Of a stretch of 64,000 bases of DNA, positions 35,828 through 44,080 are shown in pieces; the first letter of the stretch is position 1; each line of letters starts with the position of its first letter. The stretch is taken from positions 88,929 to 152,928 of the forward strand of contig JAYVMU010000046.1 of assembly GCA_043758775.1 (NCBI GenBank). Reading direction: 5' to 3'. Made by a program: the position numbers and the translations under genes. Source of the stretch: JACMMS01 sp043758775 (GTDB taxonomy: Bacteria; Pseudomonadota; Gammaproteobacteria; Burkholderiales; Methylophilaceae). Under the pieces are notes generated by a model. That model ran no database searches and was not told the origin of the DNA. It was given only the letters and a program-made list of their open reading frames with translations.

Positions 35828-37162
35828 ATGAAATCGTTAGCAGAAGCAAATCAGTTTCTAAAAGATAACAATGTTAAATACATATTAGCTCAGTTTGTCG
35901 ATATCCATGGCGTAGCTAAGGTTAAGTCGGTACCTGCAGCGCATCTGAAAGATATCTTGACAAATGGTGCTGGCTTTGCTGGTGGTGCTATATGCGGTAT
36001 GGGTATCGCGCCAAACGGCCCGGATTACATGGCTGTAGGTGATTTATCCACGCTAGCTTTAATCCCATGGCAGTCAGGCTATGCACGTATTATTTGTGAT
36101 GGTCACGTTGAAGGTAAGCCATATAGTTTTGATTCACGTGTTGTGTTAAAGGGTCAAGTTGACCGTTTGGCTAAAAATGGCTGGATTTTGTACACAGGTT
36201 TAGAGCCAGAGTTCTCATTACTTAAAAAAGACGAGCATGGCAATATCTTGCCTGTTGATGAAACTGATACTTTGGTAAAGCCATGTTATGACTACAAAGG
36301 TATTACACGTCAATCAGCTTTTCTTGAAAAGTTAACTGAATCACTCATTGAAGCAGGTCTCGATGTGTATCAAATTGACCATGAAGATGCTAATGGCCAG
36401 TTTGAGATTAACTACACTTATGCAGACTGTCTAAAGAGTGCTGATGACTTCATTATGTTCAAAATGGCATCTAGTGAAATCGCTAACCAGATGGGCATGA
36501 TTTGCTCACTTATGCCTAAACCTTTTAGTAATCGCCCAGGTAATGGTATGCACATGCATATGTCGATTGGTGATGGTAAGAAATCATTATTCCATGACGA
36601 CTCTGATAAAACAGGACATGGCTTATCTGAATTAGCTTATCACTTTATGGCAGGTATTTTGGCGCATGCGCCAGCAATCACTGCCTTAGCTGCACCAACG
36701 GTTAACTCATATAAACGCTTGGTAGTAGGTCGTTCACTAACCGGTGCAACATGGGCTCCAGCTTATATTTCATACGGTAATAACAACCGTTCGACTATGG
36801 TACGTATTCCGTATGGTCGTCTAGAGTTGCGCTTACCTGATGGTGGCTGTAACCCATACCTCACCACGGCTGCGGTAATCGCTGCTGGTTTAGATGGTGT
36901 CGCACGTAAATTGGATGCAGGCAAAGGCAATGCTGACAACTTGTACGACTATACGCCAGCACAGTTAAAAGCAGCAGGTATTGGTATCTTGCCGCAAAAC
37001 CTGAATGAGGCAGTTCGTGCTTTAGAAGAAGATACAGTACTTCGTGAAGCGTTGGGTGTTGAGCTTACACAAGAGTTTATTGACATGAAATATATGGAAT
37101 GGGTGGAATATCAACGCCATGTATCAGATTGGGAAATCAAACGCTATGTGGAGTTTTTCTAG
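35828..37162 (+). CDS. gmaS: Gamma-glutamylmethylamide synthetase (type III glutamine synthetase-like)
   Basis: Glutamine-synthetase-fold ligase of 444 residues that joins methylamine to glutamate with ATP, giving gamma-glutamylmethylamide, the first step of the N-methylglutamate route. Typical GS segments are YTGLEPEFSLL, DHEDANGQFEINYTYAD, PGNGMHMHMSIGD, YKRLVVGRSLTGATWAPAYISYG (in parts) and IPYGRLELRLPDGGCNPYL. The short GlnT-like size and the position between mgdD and mgsA support GmaS over GlnA. It lies 30 bp after mgdD. Confidence 0.93.
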   Translation: MKSLAEANQFLKDNNVKYILAQFVDIHGVAKVKSVPAAHLKDILTNGAGFAGGAICGMGIAPNGPDYMAVGDLSTLALIPWQSGYARIICDGHVEGKPYSFDSRVVLKGQVDRLAKNGWILYTGLEPEFSLLKKDEHGNILPVDETDTLVKPCYDYKGITRQSAFLEKLTESLIEAGLDVYQIDHEDANGQFEINYTYADCLKSADDFIMFKMASSEIANQMGMICSLMPKPFSNRPGNGMHMHMSIGDGKKSLFHDDSDKTGHGLSELAYHFMAGILAHAPAITALAAPTVNSYKRLVVGRSLTGATWAPAYISYGNNNRSTMVRIPYGRLELRLPDGGCNPYLTTAAVIAAGLDGVARKLDAGKGNADNLYDYTPAQLKAAGIGILPQNLNEAVRALEEDTVLREALGVELTQEFIDMKYMEWVEYQRHVSDWEIKRYVEFF

Positions 37163-37203
37163 TTTTATTAATAGAAATTAGTAAGTTTTATTAGGAGAAT
37201 AAG

Positions 37204-38103
37204 ATGTGTGGAATTGTAGGATTACTGGTTAAAAACCAGAAAATGCGCGCCAATATTGGCTCGTTAATGATGCCGATGTTAATCGGTATGACTGAACGTG
37301 GACCAGACTCTGCTGGGTTAGCCATTTTTGGTAAAGCAGTAGGTGATGATGAGCGTAAATTCAGTCTTTATACCAGTGAGGCAGATTTTAACTGGCAAAA
37401 GCTTTCGCATGACTTTTTAACGCACCTAGGTAGCAAAGTCGTTAATTTTACGCAAAAAGCTAACCATGCGGTATTAACTACGCATCTAGAGCCAGCTACA
37501 GTAAAAATTTGGTTGAAAGAGCATTATCCACAAGTGCACTTGCTCTCTATTGGGCAATTGATGGATATCTATAAAGATGTCGGCACTCCTGCTCAAGTAG
37601 CAGCACGCTACGACTTTGAACACATGAGTGGTAGCCACTTGGTAGGCCATACACGTATGGCGACTGAGTCAGCAGTAACACCTGCTCATGCACATCCATT
37701 TACAGCCGGTCAGGACTGGTGCTTAGTGCATAACGGTTCATTATCAAATGCTCACAATTTACGCCGTAAATTGAGCCATGAAGGTATTGAGTTTGAAACT
37801 GATAACGACACCGAAGCAGCTTGTCGCTATCTAGAGTGGCGCATGCGTGAAGGCGATGATTTGAAGACAGCGTTAGAGCATGGTTTTGATGCTTTGGATG
37901 GTTTTTATACATTGTTGATGGGTACTAAAGACCAATTAGCTTTGGTACGTGATCCATTTGCTTGTAAGCCAGCGATTGTGGCTGAACATGATGACTATGT
38001 AGCCATTGCTTCAGAGTTTCGCTCATTAGCACATTTGCCAGATATTAAGAATGCGAAAGTGTTCGAACCTTCACCTAAGGAGATGTACGTATGGAAAGTC
38101 TAA
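37204..38103 (+). CDS. mgsA: N-methylglutamate synthase subunit A (class II amidotransferase)
   Basis: Ntn-type glutamine amidotransferase domain of 299 residues with nucleophile Cys2 (MCGIVGLL), SGSHLVGHTRMATESAVTPAHAHPF (in parts), VHNGSLSNAHNLRRKL and TDNDTEAACRYL. In this complex it removes methylamine from gamma-glutamylmethylamide, as GltB's N-terminal domain removes ammonia from glutamine. AGGAGA precedes the ATG. It overlaps mgsB by 13 bp. Confidence 0.93.
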   Translation: MCGIVGLLVKNQKMRANIGSLMMPMLIGMTERGPDSAGLAIFGKAVGDDERKFSLYTSEADFNWQKLSHDFLTHLGSKVVNFTQKANHAVLTTHLEPATVKIWLKEHYPQVHLLSIGQLMDIYKDVGTPAQVAARYDFEHMSGSHLVGHTRMATESAVTPAHAHPFTAGQDWCLVHNGSLSNAHNLRRKLSHEGIEFETDNDTEAACRYLEWRMREGDDLKTALEHGFDALDGFYTLLMGTKDQLALVRDPFACKPAIVAEHDDYVAIASEFRSLAHLPDIKNAKVFEPSPKEMYVWKV

Positions 38104-38783
38104 AATATAATTTAGATGTCACTCCACTACGCGAACTAAATCAGTTTTTGCATAGTAGTCCGAGTGAACTAGATGGTAAAAAAATTGAAATTAGCAACCC
38201 AAATGGTGCTCACAATATTGCAGTGGGCCTAAAAGCGGATGTTAGCGTCACAATTAAAGGTCACGCAGGTTATTACGCAGCAGGTATGAATCAAATTGCC
38301 AATGTCATCATTGAGGGCAGTGCTGGCTCAGGCGTTGCTGAAAATATGATGTCTGGTCGTGTGCATGTTAAGGGCTTCGCCTCTAACGCTGCAGGTGCTA
38401 CATCGCAAGGCGGGCTACTGGTTATTGATGGTGATGCGGGCTTACGTTGCGCTATTGCTCTCAAAGGTGCGGATGTTGTAGTTGGCGGCTCCGTAGGTAG
38501 CTTTACCGCATTCATGGCACAAGCTGGCAATTTGGTTGTGTTAGGCGATGCTGGTGACGCTTTAGGTGACTCACTATATGAAGCTAATATTTTTGTACGT
38601 GGCTCTGTGAAGAGCCTAGGTTCTGATTGTATCGAAAAGCCAATGGATGAAGAAAGACGCAAGATTTTAGTGGATTTACTTGCTAAATCAGGCCATGCCT
38701 CTGTGTCTCCAGATAGCTTCAAGCGCTACGGTTCAGCACGTACCCTCTATAACTTTAAAGTAGATAATGCAGGAGCATACTAA
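38091..38783 (+). CDS. mgsB: N-methylglutamate synthase subunit B (GXGXG domain)
   Basis: Protein of 230 residues made of the GXGXG beta-helix found at the C-terminus of glutamate synthase and in formylmethanofuran dehydrogenase C. Repeating GHAGYYAAGMNQIANVIIEG, GSAGSGVAENM, GFASNAAGA and GSVGSFTAFMAQ segments are clear. It presumably scaffolds the amidotransferase and FMN subunits. It starts within the end of mgsA, and mgsC begins just after its stop. Confidence 0.92.
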   Translation: MESLKYNLDVTPLRELNQFLHSSPSELDGKKIEISNPNGAHNIAVGLKADVSVTIKGHAGYYAAGMNQIANVIIEGSAGSGVAENMMSGRVHVKGFASNAAGATSQGGLLVIDGDAGLRCAIALKGADVVVGGSVGSFTAFMAQAGNLVVLGDAGDALGDSLYEANIFVRGSVKSLGSDCIEKPMDEERRKILVDLLAKSGHASVSPDSFKRYGSARTLYNFKVDNAGAY

Positions 38784-38784
38784 A

Positions 38785-40167
38785 ATGAGTGATGCTGCAA
38801 ATAAAGTAAACAGCGACGCTAAAACTGTCGAGCACCATATTCCTCAAACATTACCGCGTTTCTCGGCAACGTTTGATCCACACACTATGGCTGAAATCAG
38901 ACGTGCTGCAGCAACGGGTATCTATGACATCCGTGGTGCTGGTAGCAAACGTAAATTGCCGCACTTTGATGATTTATTGTTTCTTGGTGCCTCAGTTAGC
39001 CGTTACCCATTAGAAGGCTATCGTGAAAAATGCGGTACTGATGTGGTTTTAGGTGCACGTTTTGCTAAAAAACCAATTTACCTTAAAACACCAGTGACCA
39101 TTGCGGGTATGAGTTTTGGCTCATTATCTGGCCCAGCTAAAGAAGCGCTAGGTCGTGGTGCTACAGCTGCTGGCACAAGCACAACTACTGGTGACGGCGG
39201 TATGACACAAGAAGAACGTGGCCATTCAACCATGTTGGTTTATCAATACCTGCCTTCACGCTACGGCATGAACCCTGATGACTTGCGTAAAGCCGACGCC
39301 ATTGAAGTGGTAGTTGGACAGGGCGCAAAACCCGGTGGCGGTGGTATGTTGTTTGGTCAAAAAATCACCCAACGTGTGGCTAAGATGCGTTGTTTACCAG
39401 TAGGTGTTGATCAACGTTCATCTTGTCGTCATCCAGATTGGACTGGTCCTGATGATTTGGAAATTAAAATCGCCGAAATCCGTGAAATTACCGATTGGGA
39501 AAAACCAATCTACGTCAAAATCGGTGCAACACGTCCTTATTTTGATGTGGCTTTGGCAGTAAAAGCGGGTGCCGATGTGGTGGTACTTGATGGTATGCAA
39601 GGCGGTACGGCAGCTACGCAAGAAGTGTTTATTGAACATGTCGGTCTACCAATTTTGTCGGCGATTCGTCCAGCAGTACAAGCGCTGCAAGATTTGGGTG
39701 TATATCGTAACGGTAAAAACAGTGTGCAGTTAATTGTATCTGGTGGTATTCGTAACGGTGCTGATGTGGCTAAGGCTATTGCATTGGGTGCTGATGCGGT
39801 TGCTATTGGTACTGCTGCTTTAATTGCACTGGGCGATAACGAGCCTCACTTAGAAGCAGAATATAACAAGCTTGGTACAACCGCTGGTGCTTACGATGAT
39901 TGGCATTTAGGTCAAGATCCTGCTGGTATCACTACGCAAGACCCTGAGTTAATGAAACGCGTAGACCCTGTTGCCGCTGGTCGCCGTCTGGCTAACTTTA
40001 TTTCTGTGATGACGATGGAAGCCCAAGTAGTTGCACGTGCTTGCGGTAAATCTCATTTGCATAATTTAGAGCCAGAAGACTTGGTAGCATTGACTGTAGA
40101 AGCATCCGCTATGGCGAAAGTGCCGTTGGCTGGTACTAACTGGATTCCAGGAGTTACTAAGTATTAA
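38785..40167 (+). CDS. mgsC: N-methylglutamate synthase subunit C (FMN-binding GltB-like)
   Basis: FMN-domain subunit of about 460 residues that adds methylamine to 2-oxoglutarate and reduces the product to N-methylglutamate. Glu-synthase motifs present are TIAGMSFGSLSGPAKEAL, TTTGDGGMTQEERG, GQGAKPGGGGMLFGQKI, YVKIGATRPYFDVALAVKAG, DGMQGGTAATQEVF and VSGGIRNGADVAKAIALGAD (each seen separately). The frame is open from 38767, but ATG 38785, two bases after the mgsB stop, has AGGAG upstream. It is the last gene of the operon; hairpins follow. Confidence 0.93.
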   Translation: MSDAANKVNSDAKTVEHHIPQTLPRFSATFDPHTMAEIRRAAATGIYDIRGAGSKRKLPHFDDLLFLGASVSRYPLEGYREKCGTDVVLGARFAKKPIYLKTPVTIAGMSFGSLSGPAKEALGRGATAAGTSTTTGDGGMTQEERGHSTMLVYQYLPSRYGMNPDDLRKADAIEVVVGQGAKPGGGGMLFGQKITQRVAKMRCLPVGVDQRSSCRHPDWTGPDDLEIKIAEIREITDWEKPIYVKIGATRPYFDVALAVKAGADVVVLDGMQGGTAATQEVFIEHVGLPILSAIRPAVQALQDLGVYRNGKNSVQLIVSGGIRNGADVAKAIALGADAVAIGTAALIALGDNEPHLEAEYNKLGTTAGAYDDWHLGQDPAGITTQDPELMKRVDPVAAGRRLANFISVMTMEAQVVARACGKSHLHNLEPEDLVALTVEASAMAKVPLAGTNWIPGVTKY

Positions 40168-40199
40168 TCGTTGATTAAATTGCTAGATTAGTCCTACTC

Positions 40200-40222
40200 A
40201 CCCAATTTAACTATTGGGTTTT
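40200..40222 (+). terminator. Short hairpin after mgsC
   Basis: Arms ACCCAAT (40200-40206) and ATTGGGT (40213-40219) with a 6-base loop, followed by TTT. It is a weak intrinsic terminator or processing stem 33 bp after the mgsC stop and just before a 37-residue ORF. Confidence 0.5.
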
Positions 40223-40239
40223 ACTGAGGGAGTGGCGTC

Positions 40240-40353
40240 ATGAATGGTTTTACTGTTGAAATAAAAGATTTATCTCTTTGTATTCGTAACGTAAACCTGA
40301 AATTGGCCACTGCCAGATATTGGACTTTTACTGGTAATCAATTTGTTTTTTGA
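40240..40353 (+). CDS. Possible 37-residue small protein between two hairpins
   Basis: ORF of 37 codons starting MNGFTVEIKDLSLCIRN and ending ARYWTFTGNQFVF. GAGGGAG sits 7 bases before the ATG, a good ribosome site. It lies between the weak hairpin after mgsC and a strong terminator that begins 11 bp after its stop. I recognise no family and the ORF could be fortuitous; the ribosome site, the terminator position and the aromatic C-terminus are the reasons to list it. Confidence 0.4.
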   Translation: MNGFTVEIKDLSLCIRNVNLKLATARYWTFTGNQFVF

Positions 40354-40363
40354 TTTCTCCCTG

Positions 40364-40395
40364 CCGCTTACAGAGTATTGTAAGCGGTTTTTTTT
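40364..40395 (+). terminator. Strong rho-independent terminator
   Basis: Perfect 9-bp stem CCGCTTACA (40364-40372) and TGTAAGCGG (40379-40387), 6-base loop, then eight T residues. It ends the mgd-gmaS-mgs transcript (and the 37-codon ORF) before the small-membrane-protein operon. Confidence 0.93.
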
Positions 40396-40463
40396 ATCTT
40401 TTACTTTACTGTTTTAGCTAAAACAGCATTTTTTTGCATATAACAATAAGTTTAGGAGACCAT

Positions 40464-40477
40464 CTATTTCATATTTA
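40464..40477. promoter_or_regulatory. TATTTCATATTTA motif upstream of the small-membrane-protein operon
   Basis: CTATTTCATATTTA matches the TGTTTCATATTTA of the mgdA upstream repeat at all but one position of its core. It lies about 65 bp before the ATG at 40541, suggesting common control with mgdA. Confidence 0.4.
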
Positions 40478-40540
40478 ATACAGCTAATTAATACAACTTA
40501 AGAAATTGAATAATATTATTTTCTAATTAAGGAGCCAGAA

Positions 40541-40837
40541 ATGAAGCAAGACTTACAGTCACGTATTCATCGTATGTTTATTCAGGATTGCATTATGGCT
40601 TGGGTAGATGTTGCATTACTTTGGTCGGCAGTACTTTTTGTGTTGTATTTTATTTTACAGATCGTGCAAGACCCTAATATTCGTTTAATCATGTATATCA
40701 GTAGTTTTGCATTAATTCTTTTTAATACGGCTTCAGTCACTGCAATGCATAAACATTTCATTGATGATAAACAGTTTATTTATGGGCTAGATATCAAAAG
40801 TCTCGATGCCAATAAGACTGCTAAAGAAGCTAGCTAA
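40541..40837 (+). CDS. Small membrane protein, two helices (first gene of the permease operon)
   Basis: Unrecognised protein of 98 residues. Two hydrophobic helices lie at about 20-43 (WVDVALLWSAVLFVLYFIL) and 48-68 (RLIMYISSFALILFNTASV), with a charged cytoplasmic-looking N-terminus and a polar tail containing MHKHFIDDKQ. AAGGAG precedes the ATG, so it is well translated. Four more genes follow on the same strand with gaps of 23-50 bp, ending in a permease and UspA, which suggests it is an accessory subunit of the transporter. No enzymatic motif is seen. Confidence 0.75.
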   Translation: MKQDLQSRIHRMFIQDCIMAWVDVALLWSAVLFVLYFILQIVQDPNIRLIMYISSFALILFNTASVTAMHKHFIDDKQFIYGLDIKSLDANKTAKEAS

Positions 40838-40871
40838 TAGATAGCTAAAAATATAATAGAGGAGATCTAAA

Positions 40872-41258
40872 ATGGGTATTAAATATGTACCACCAAAGCA
40901 GGGCTGGTTTGGGCAGATGTTTGATAGTCTGTTTATTTTAGTATTGGTGTATTTGAGTTTACTTTTACCTTTGCTATTTAAGGCGAAAGATGCTGAAACT
41001 GCAGCAAATGCTGCCGCCAATGCAGTAGTTCCAACTTGGGCATCACTCAACCTTTCACCTATTGTGCAACAACAATGGGAAAAGCTCGGCTATACCGCAG
41101 ATAAAGCGGCAGTCCTTATTAATACCAAGTTTGATTATTCAATTGACCCAATGTGGTTGGCTATTACAGCCGCTGTGATCATAGGTTATTTTATATTTAT
41201 GCTCACAGTATCTGCAAAGCAATATCGTGAAGTAATTGCAGAGAAATTTGGCGATTAA
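40872..41258 (+). CDS. Small membrane protein, two helices
   Basis: Unrecognised protein of 128 residues beginning MGIKYVPPKQGWFGQMFDS. Helix one is about residues 18-37 (LFILVLVYLSLLLPLLF). A loop of about 50 residues, rich in Ala and Asn, is probably periplasmic. Helix two is about 93-115 (MWLAITAAVIIGYFIFMLTV), followed by a short charged tail. GAGGAGA precedes the ATG. The loop between helices could bind a ligand or dock to the permease. It is the second gene of the run from 40541. Confidence 0.75.
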   Translation: MGIKYVPPKQGWFGQMFDSLFILVLVYLSLLLPLLFKAKDAETAANAAANAVVPTWASLNLSPIVQQQWEKLGYTADKAAVLINTKFDYSIDPMWLAITAAVIIGYFIFMLTVSAKQYREVIAEKFGD

Positions 41259-41281
41259 TCAAACTTTAGCTAGGAGATTTA

Positions 41282-41425
41282 ATGATGAATTTTTGGGATA
41301 TTTTAAGTTACGCCGCTTGGATCATTGCCGCCGTCCTGTTGATATGGATTGTTGTCGATGCAATAAGTGTTTCAAAACAATATGATGAAGAGTTTCTCAT
41401 GAGTTCACGTGAAGGTGAAGAATAG
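41282..41425 (+). CDS. 47-residue single-helix membrane protein
   Basis: Very short gene, MMNFWDILSYAAWIIAAVLL then IWIVVDAISVSKQYDEEFLM and a Ser/Arg/Glu tail. One transmembrane helix spans about 9-29, with an acidic cytoplasmic end. TAGGAGA lies 7 bases before the first ATG. It begins 23 bp after the preceding membrane-protein gene and ends 36 bp before the permease, so it is almost certainly a real member of the operon. It looks like the tiny auxiliary subunits known for some transporters. Confidence 0.72.
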   Translation: MMNFWDILSYAAWIIAAVLLIWIVVDAISVSKQYDEEFLMSSREGEE

Positions 41426-41461
41426 CTGGATCTGTGAACACAACTTAGAGAGGATAACAAA

Positions 41462-42868
41462 ATGAGCGAAAATAATGCTAGCGCTGTAGCCACCAACACT
41501 GGTGAAAAGCGTATATCGATGTTAAAAGTTCTAAATCCATTTCATATATGGGCGTTAGGGGTAGGTATAGTTTTGGTAGGCGAATTTATGGGCTGGAACT
41601 TCTCAGTCGCTAAAGGGGGTGCCTATGGGTCACTTATTGCATGCTGGGTCATTGGCTTGCTTTATACCTGTGTGGCGATGATTGATTCTGAAGTAACTTC
41701 AACAGTAGCAGCAGCTGGTGGACAATACACACAAGCTAAACATATTATTGGCCCATTAATGGCCTTTAACGTGGGGCTATATCTAGTCATGGCTTATACC
41801 ATGTTAGAAGCAGCTGATGCATTGGTGGTAGGTGATTTAATGAAATCCGGAGCAGAAGCGCTGGGGCATACGGGGCTGGATACTCGACCGTTTGTTGTAC
41901 TCACGGTAGCCTTTCTAGCTTGGTTGAACTACCGCGGAGTATTCATGACGTTAACACTTAACTTTGTGATTACACTGTTTGCTTTCTTGTCAATATTAGT
42001 CCTATTTGTCGTAGTAGAACCTACCCATCCAGGTGCTGTTTTGCAACACAAGGCCTTACTAACTGATTTGCCATATGGCTGGATTGGTGTGGTAGCCTCC
42101 TTGCAATTTGGCATGTGGTACTACTTGGGTATTGAAGGTACTTGTCAGGCAGCGGAAGAAGTGCGTTCAGCTGGTAGAGCGATTCCACTCGGCACGATGG
42201 GCGGCATGATGACCTTGTTAGTAGCAGCATCACTGACTTGGTATATCTGTTCAGGACTTATGCCTTGGCAATATTTGGGTCAAGCTACTACACCTTTATA
42301 TGATGCTGGTACATTAGTTGGTAGCACCAAACTGCAAGTCCTGTTGTTTATTGCCACTGCTTTTGCGGCAATTGCTTCTGCCAATGGTTGTATCAATGAT
42401 GCATCACGTGCCTGGTTTTCTATGGGTCGTGATCGTTATATGCCTGTGTTCTTTGGTGCAATTCATCCGCGCTATCGTACACCTTATCGTTCTATTATCT
42501 TTTTAGTGCCAATTGCGGTTTCGTTTGCGTTCACAGGTTTGCTAGATCAAGTGATTACATTCTCGATTCTTTCTGGTTTGTTGGGTTATACATTTATGTC
42601 ATTCAACATTATCAAGTTCAGAAAAATGTGGCCACTTAACAGCATCCATCGTGGGTATATTCATCCGTTCCACCCAATCCCTGCAATTACATTGCTAACA
42701 CTTTGTTCAGCAACGTATTTTGCAACATTCCTAGGTTACGGTTCGTCATTACTGTCGATTATGGCGTTCTATATAGTCGCATCTATCTGGTTTACTATAC
42801 GTCGCTACAAATATGTAAAACGCTCTGAGCAATTTACTATGCCATGGCCACGCCCTAAAGGTTATTAA
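41462..42868 (+). CDS. APC-superfamily permease (ethanolamine/amine transporter-like)
   Basis: Twelve-helix permease of 468 residues. GVGIVLVGEFMGWNFSVAKGGAYGS near the N-terminus and GIEGTCQAAEEVRSAGRAIPLG and SANGCINDASRAWFSMGRDRYMP in the middle (read in segments) resemble the ethanolamine-transporter (EAT) branch of the APC superfamily. Located just after the N-methylglutamate genes and with three tiny membrane proteins upstream, it is a good candidate for methylamine uptake. The substrate assignment is inference. GAGAGGA precedes the ATG. Confidence 0.85.
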   Translation: MSENNASAVATNTGEKRISMLKVLNPFHIWALGVGIVLVGEFMGWNFSVAKGGAYGSLIACWVIGLLYTCVAMIDSEVTSTVAAAGGQYTQAKHIIGPLMAFNVGLYLVMAYTMLEAADALVVGDLMKSGAEALGHTGLDTRPFVVLTVAFLAWLNYRGVFMTLTLNFVITLFAFLSILVLFVVVEPTHPGAVLQHKALLTDLPYGWIGVVASLQFGMWYYLGIEGTCQAAEEVRSAGRAIPLGTMGGMMTLLVAASLTWYICSGLMPWQYLGQATTPLYDAGTLVGSTKLQVLLFIATAFAAIASANGCINDASRAWFSMGRDRYMPVFFGAIHPRYRTPYRSIIFLVPIAVSFAFTGLLDQVITFSILSGLLGYTFMSFNIIKFRKMWPLNSIHRGYIHPFHPIPAITLLTLCSATYFATFLGYGSSLLSIMAFYIVASIWFTIRRYKYVKRSEQFTMPWPRPKGY

Positions 42869-42918
42869 CTGCTGAGTTTACTCATACTGAGCAAGCCTTA
42901 TTAATGAAGGAGTATTAG

Positions 42919-43350
42919 ATGAAAAATAAAATTCTATGTGCTACTGATGGCTCGCATAGCGCAGATAAAGCCATTGATTTTGCAGTAAACCTAGCCGCTA
43001 AGACTGATGCACACCTTTGTTTTGTTACGGTGTCATTAGTCACAGGGGAATCAGCTTCGCATAGCCGCTTTTGGGATTCGTCGATGTTGGATGCAGCAGA
43101 TGCACAATTGCAAGGCGAGCTGAAGGTCGCGGCTAATAAAGCCAAGATGGCGGGCCTGACTGGTGTTGCTTGTGTTGCATTGGGTGGACATCACATTGCA
43201 AACTCTATTGTGGAATATGCTGATAAAAATAGTTATGACCAAATCATTACAGGTTCTGTGGGTAGGACTGGCGTGAGCAAGTTATTACTAGGCTCAATCG
43301 CGCAGGAAGTAGTTGCTAAAGCGCATTGTCCTGTCACGGTGGTAAGATAG
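42919..43350 (+). CDS. Universal stress protein (UspA family)
   Basis: Single Usp domain of 143 residues. It starts KNKILCATDGSHSADKAIDFAVNLA and ends ITGSVGRTGVSKLLLGSIAQEVVAKAHCPVTVVR (in segments), which contains the ATP-binding G-x2-G-x9-G(S/T) signature of the UspA/FG group. Usp genes are often encoded beside transporters and some modulate them. It lies 50 bp after the permease with AAGGAG upstream. Confidence 0.88.
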   Translation: MKNKILCATDGSHSADKAIDFAVNLAAKTDAHLCFVTVSLVTGESASHSRFWDSSMLDAADAQLQGELKVAANKAKMAGLTGVACVALGGHHIANSIVEYADKNSYDQIITGSVGRTGVSKLLLGSIAQEVVAKAHCPVTVVR

Positions 43351-43356
43351 TCAGAA

Positions 43357-43383
43357 TAAGGGCAGGTTAACTACCGGCCCTTA
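43357..43383 (+). terminator. Stable hairpin after the uspA-like gene
   Basis: TAAGGGC (43357-43363) pairs with GCCCTTA (43377-43383), with an inner GGT/ACC extension across one mismatch. It sits 7 bp after the stop. No long T-tract follows, so it may attenuate rather than fully end transcription into the gene at 43402. Confidence 0.5.
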
Positions 43384-43401
43384 ATTCAGATTTAATTGAT
43401 T

Positions 43402-44061
43402 ATGAACACTATTTTATTTGTACTTGTTATGATGGTGATGGGGATTTTTCTCTATAGACATTACCAGCGAGATCGCGCTAAAACCATCCAGAATAAGCTA
43501 CATTTACTTGATGATTGTATGGGACTGTTGCACGACGCTAAGTTAAGTCCACAGGGTTTAGACTACCCCAAGCTACGTGGTCAGTATGGTGGATTTGATG
43601 TTCTGTTGGAGCTGGTTGCCGATACCTTAGCTGTGCGCAAAGTACCGCCATTATGGCTGTTGGTTACTATTAAGGGTAAAAGCATAACAAAAGGCAGTTT
43701 GGATTTAATTGTAAGACCACAAAATAACGAATTTTATAGTCCTGCATGGCAATGGCCAGGCCATTTGCAAACGCCAGATCGCTGGCCTGCGCATTCTATG
43801 ATTAAGTATCAAGATGAGCCTGCTGCAGTGGATATACTCAGTAGATTTGTGCCTTTGTTGTTTGGTGATGAACGGACGAAAGAGCTATTAGTGATGCCGA
43901 GTGTGTTGCGAATTACCTATATGGCTAAACAAGCTGAACGTGGTCAGTATATGTTAATGCGTAACTCAATATTTGATGCTATGCCAATTGAAAAGGAGCT
44001 GGTTCAACGACTTATTATCGATGCTATTCATGTCAGAGAAGCATTAGAAAATACTAAATAG
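43402..44061 (+). CDS. Hypothetical protein with N-terminal membrane anchor
   Basis: Protein of about 219 residues, unrecognised. One N-terminal helix (NTILFVLVMMVMGIFLYRHY) is followed by a soluble domain with DYPKLRGQYGGFDVLLELVADTLAVRKVPPLWLLV (in pieces), QWPGHLQTPDRWPAHSMIKYQ and a conserved-looking C-terminal half. The start was moved to ATG 43402 from a TTG two codons upstream. The next gene starts 19 bp later, so the two form a pair. The function is unknown; the island context suggests but does not prove a link to amine use. Confidence 0.65.
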   Translation: MNTILFVLVMMVMGIFLYRHYQRDRAKTIQNKLHLLDDCMGLLHDAKLSPQGLDYPKLRGQYGGFDVLLELVADTLAVRKVPPLWLLVTIKGKSITKGSLDLIVRPQNNEFYSPAWQWPGHLQTPDRWPAHSMIKYQDEPAAVDILSRFVPLLFGDERTKELLVMPSVLRITYMAKQAERGQYMLMRNSIFDAMPIEKELVQRLIIDAIHVREALENTK

Positions 44062-44080
44062 AACTAGAAACGGGAAAATT

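Noticed and set aside
38060..38075. GTTCGAACC resembling a tRNA T-loop
   Set aside because: It lies in the mgsA coding frame with no acceptor or anticodon arms around it.
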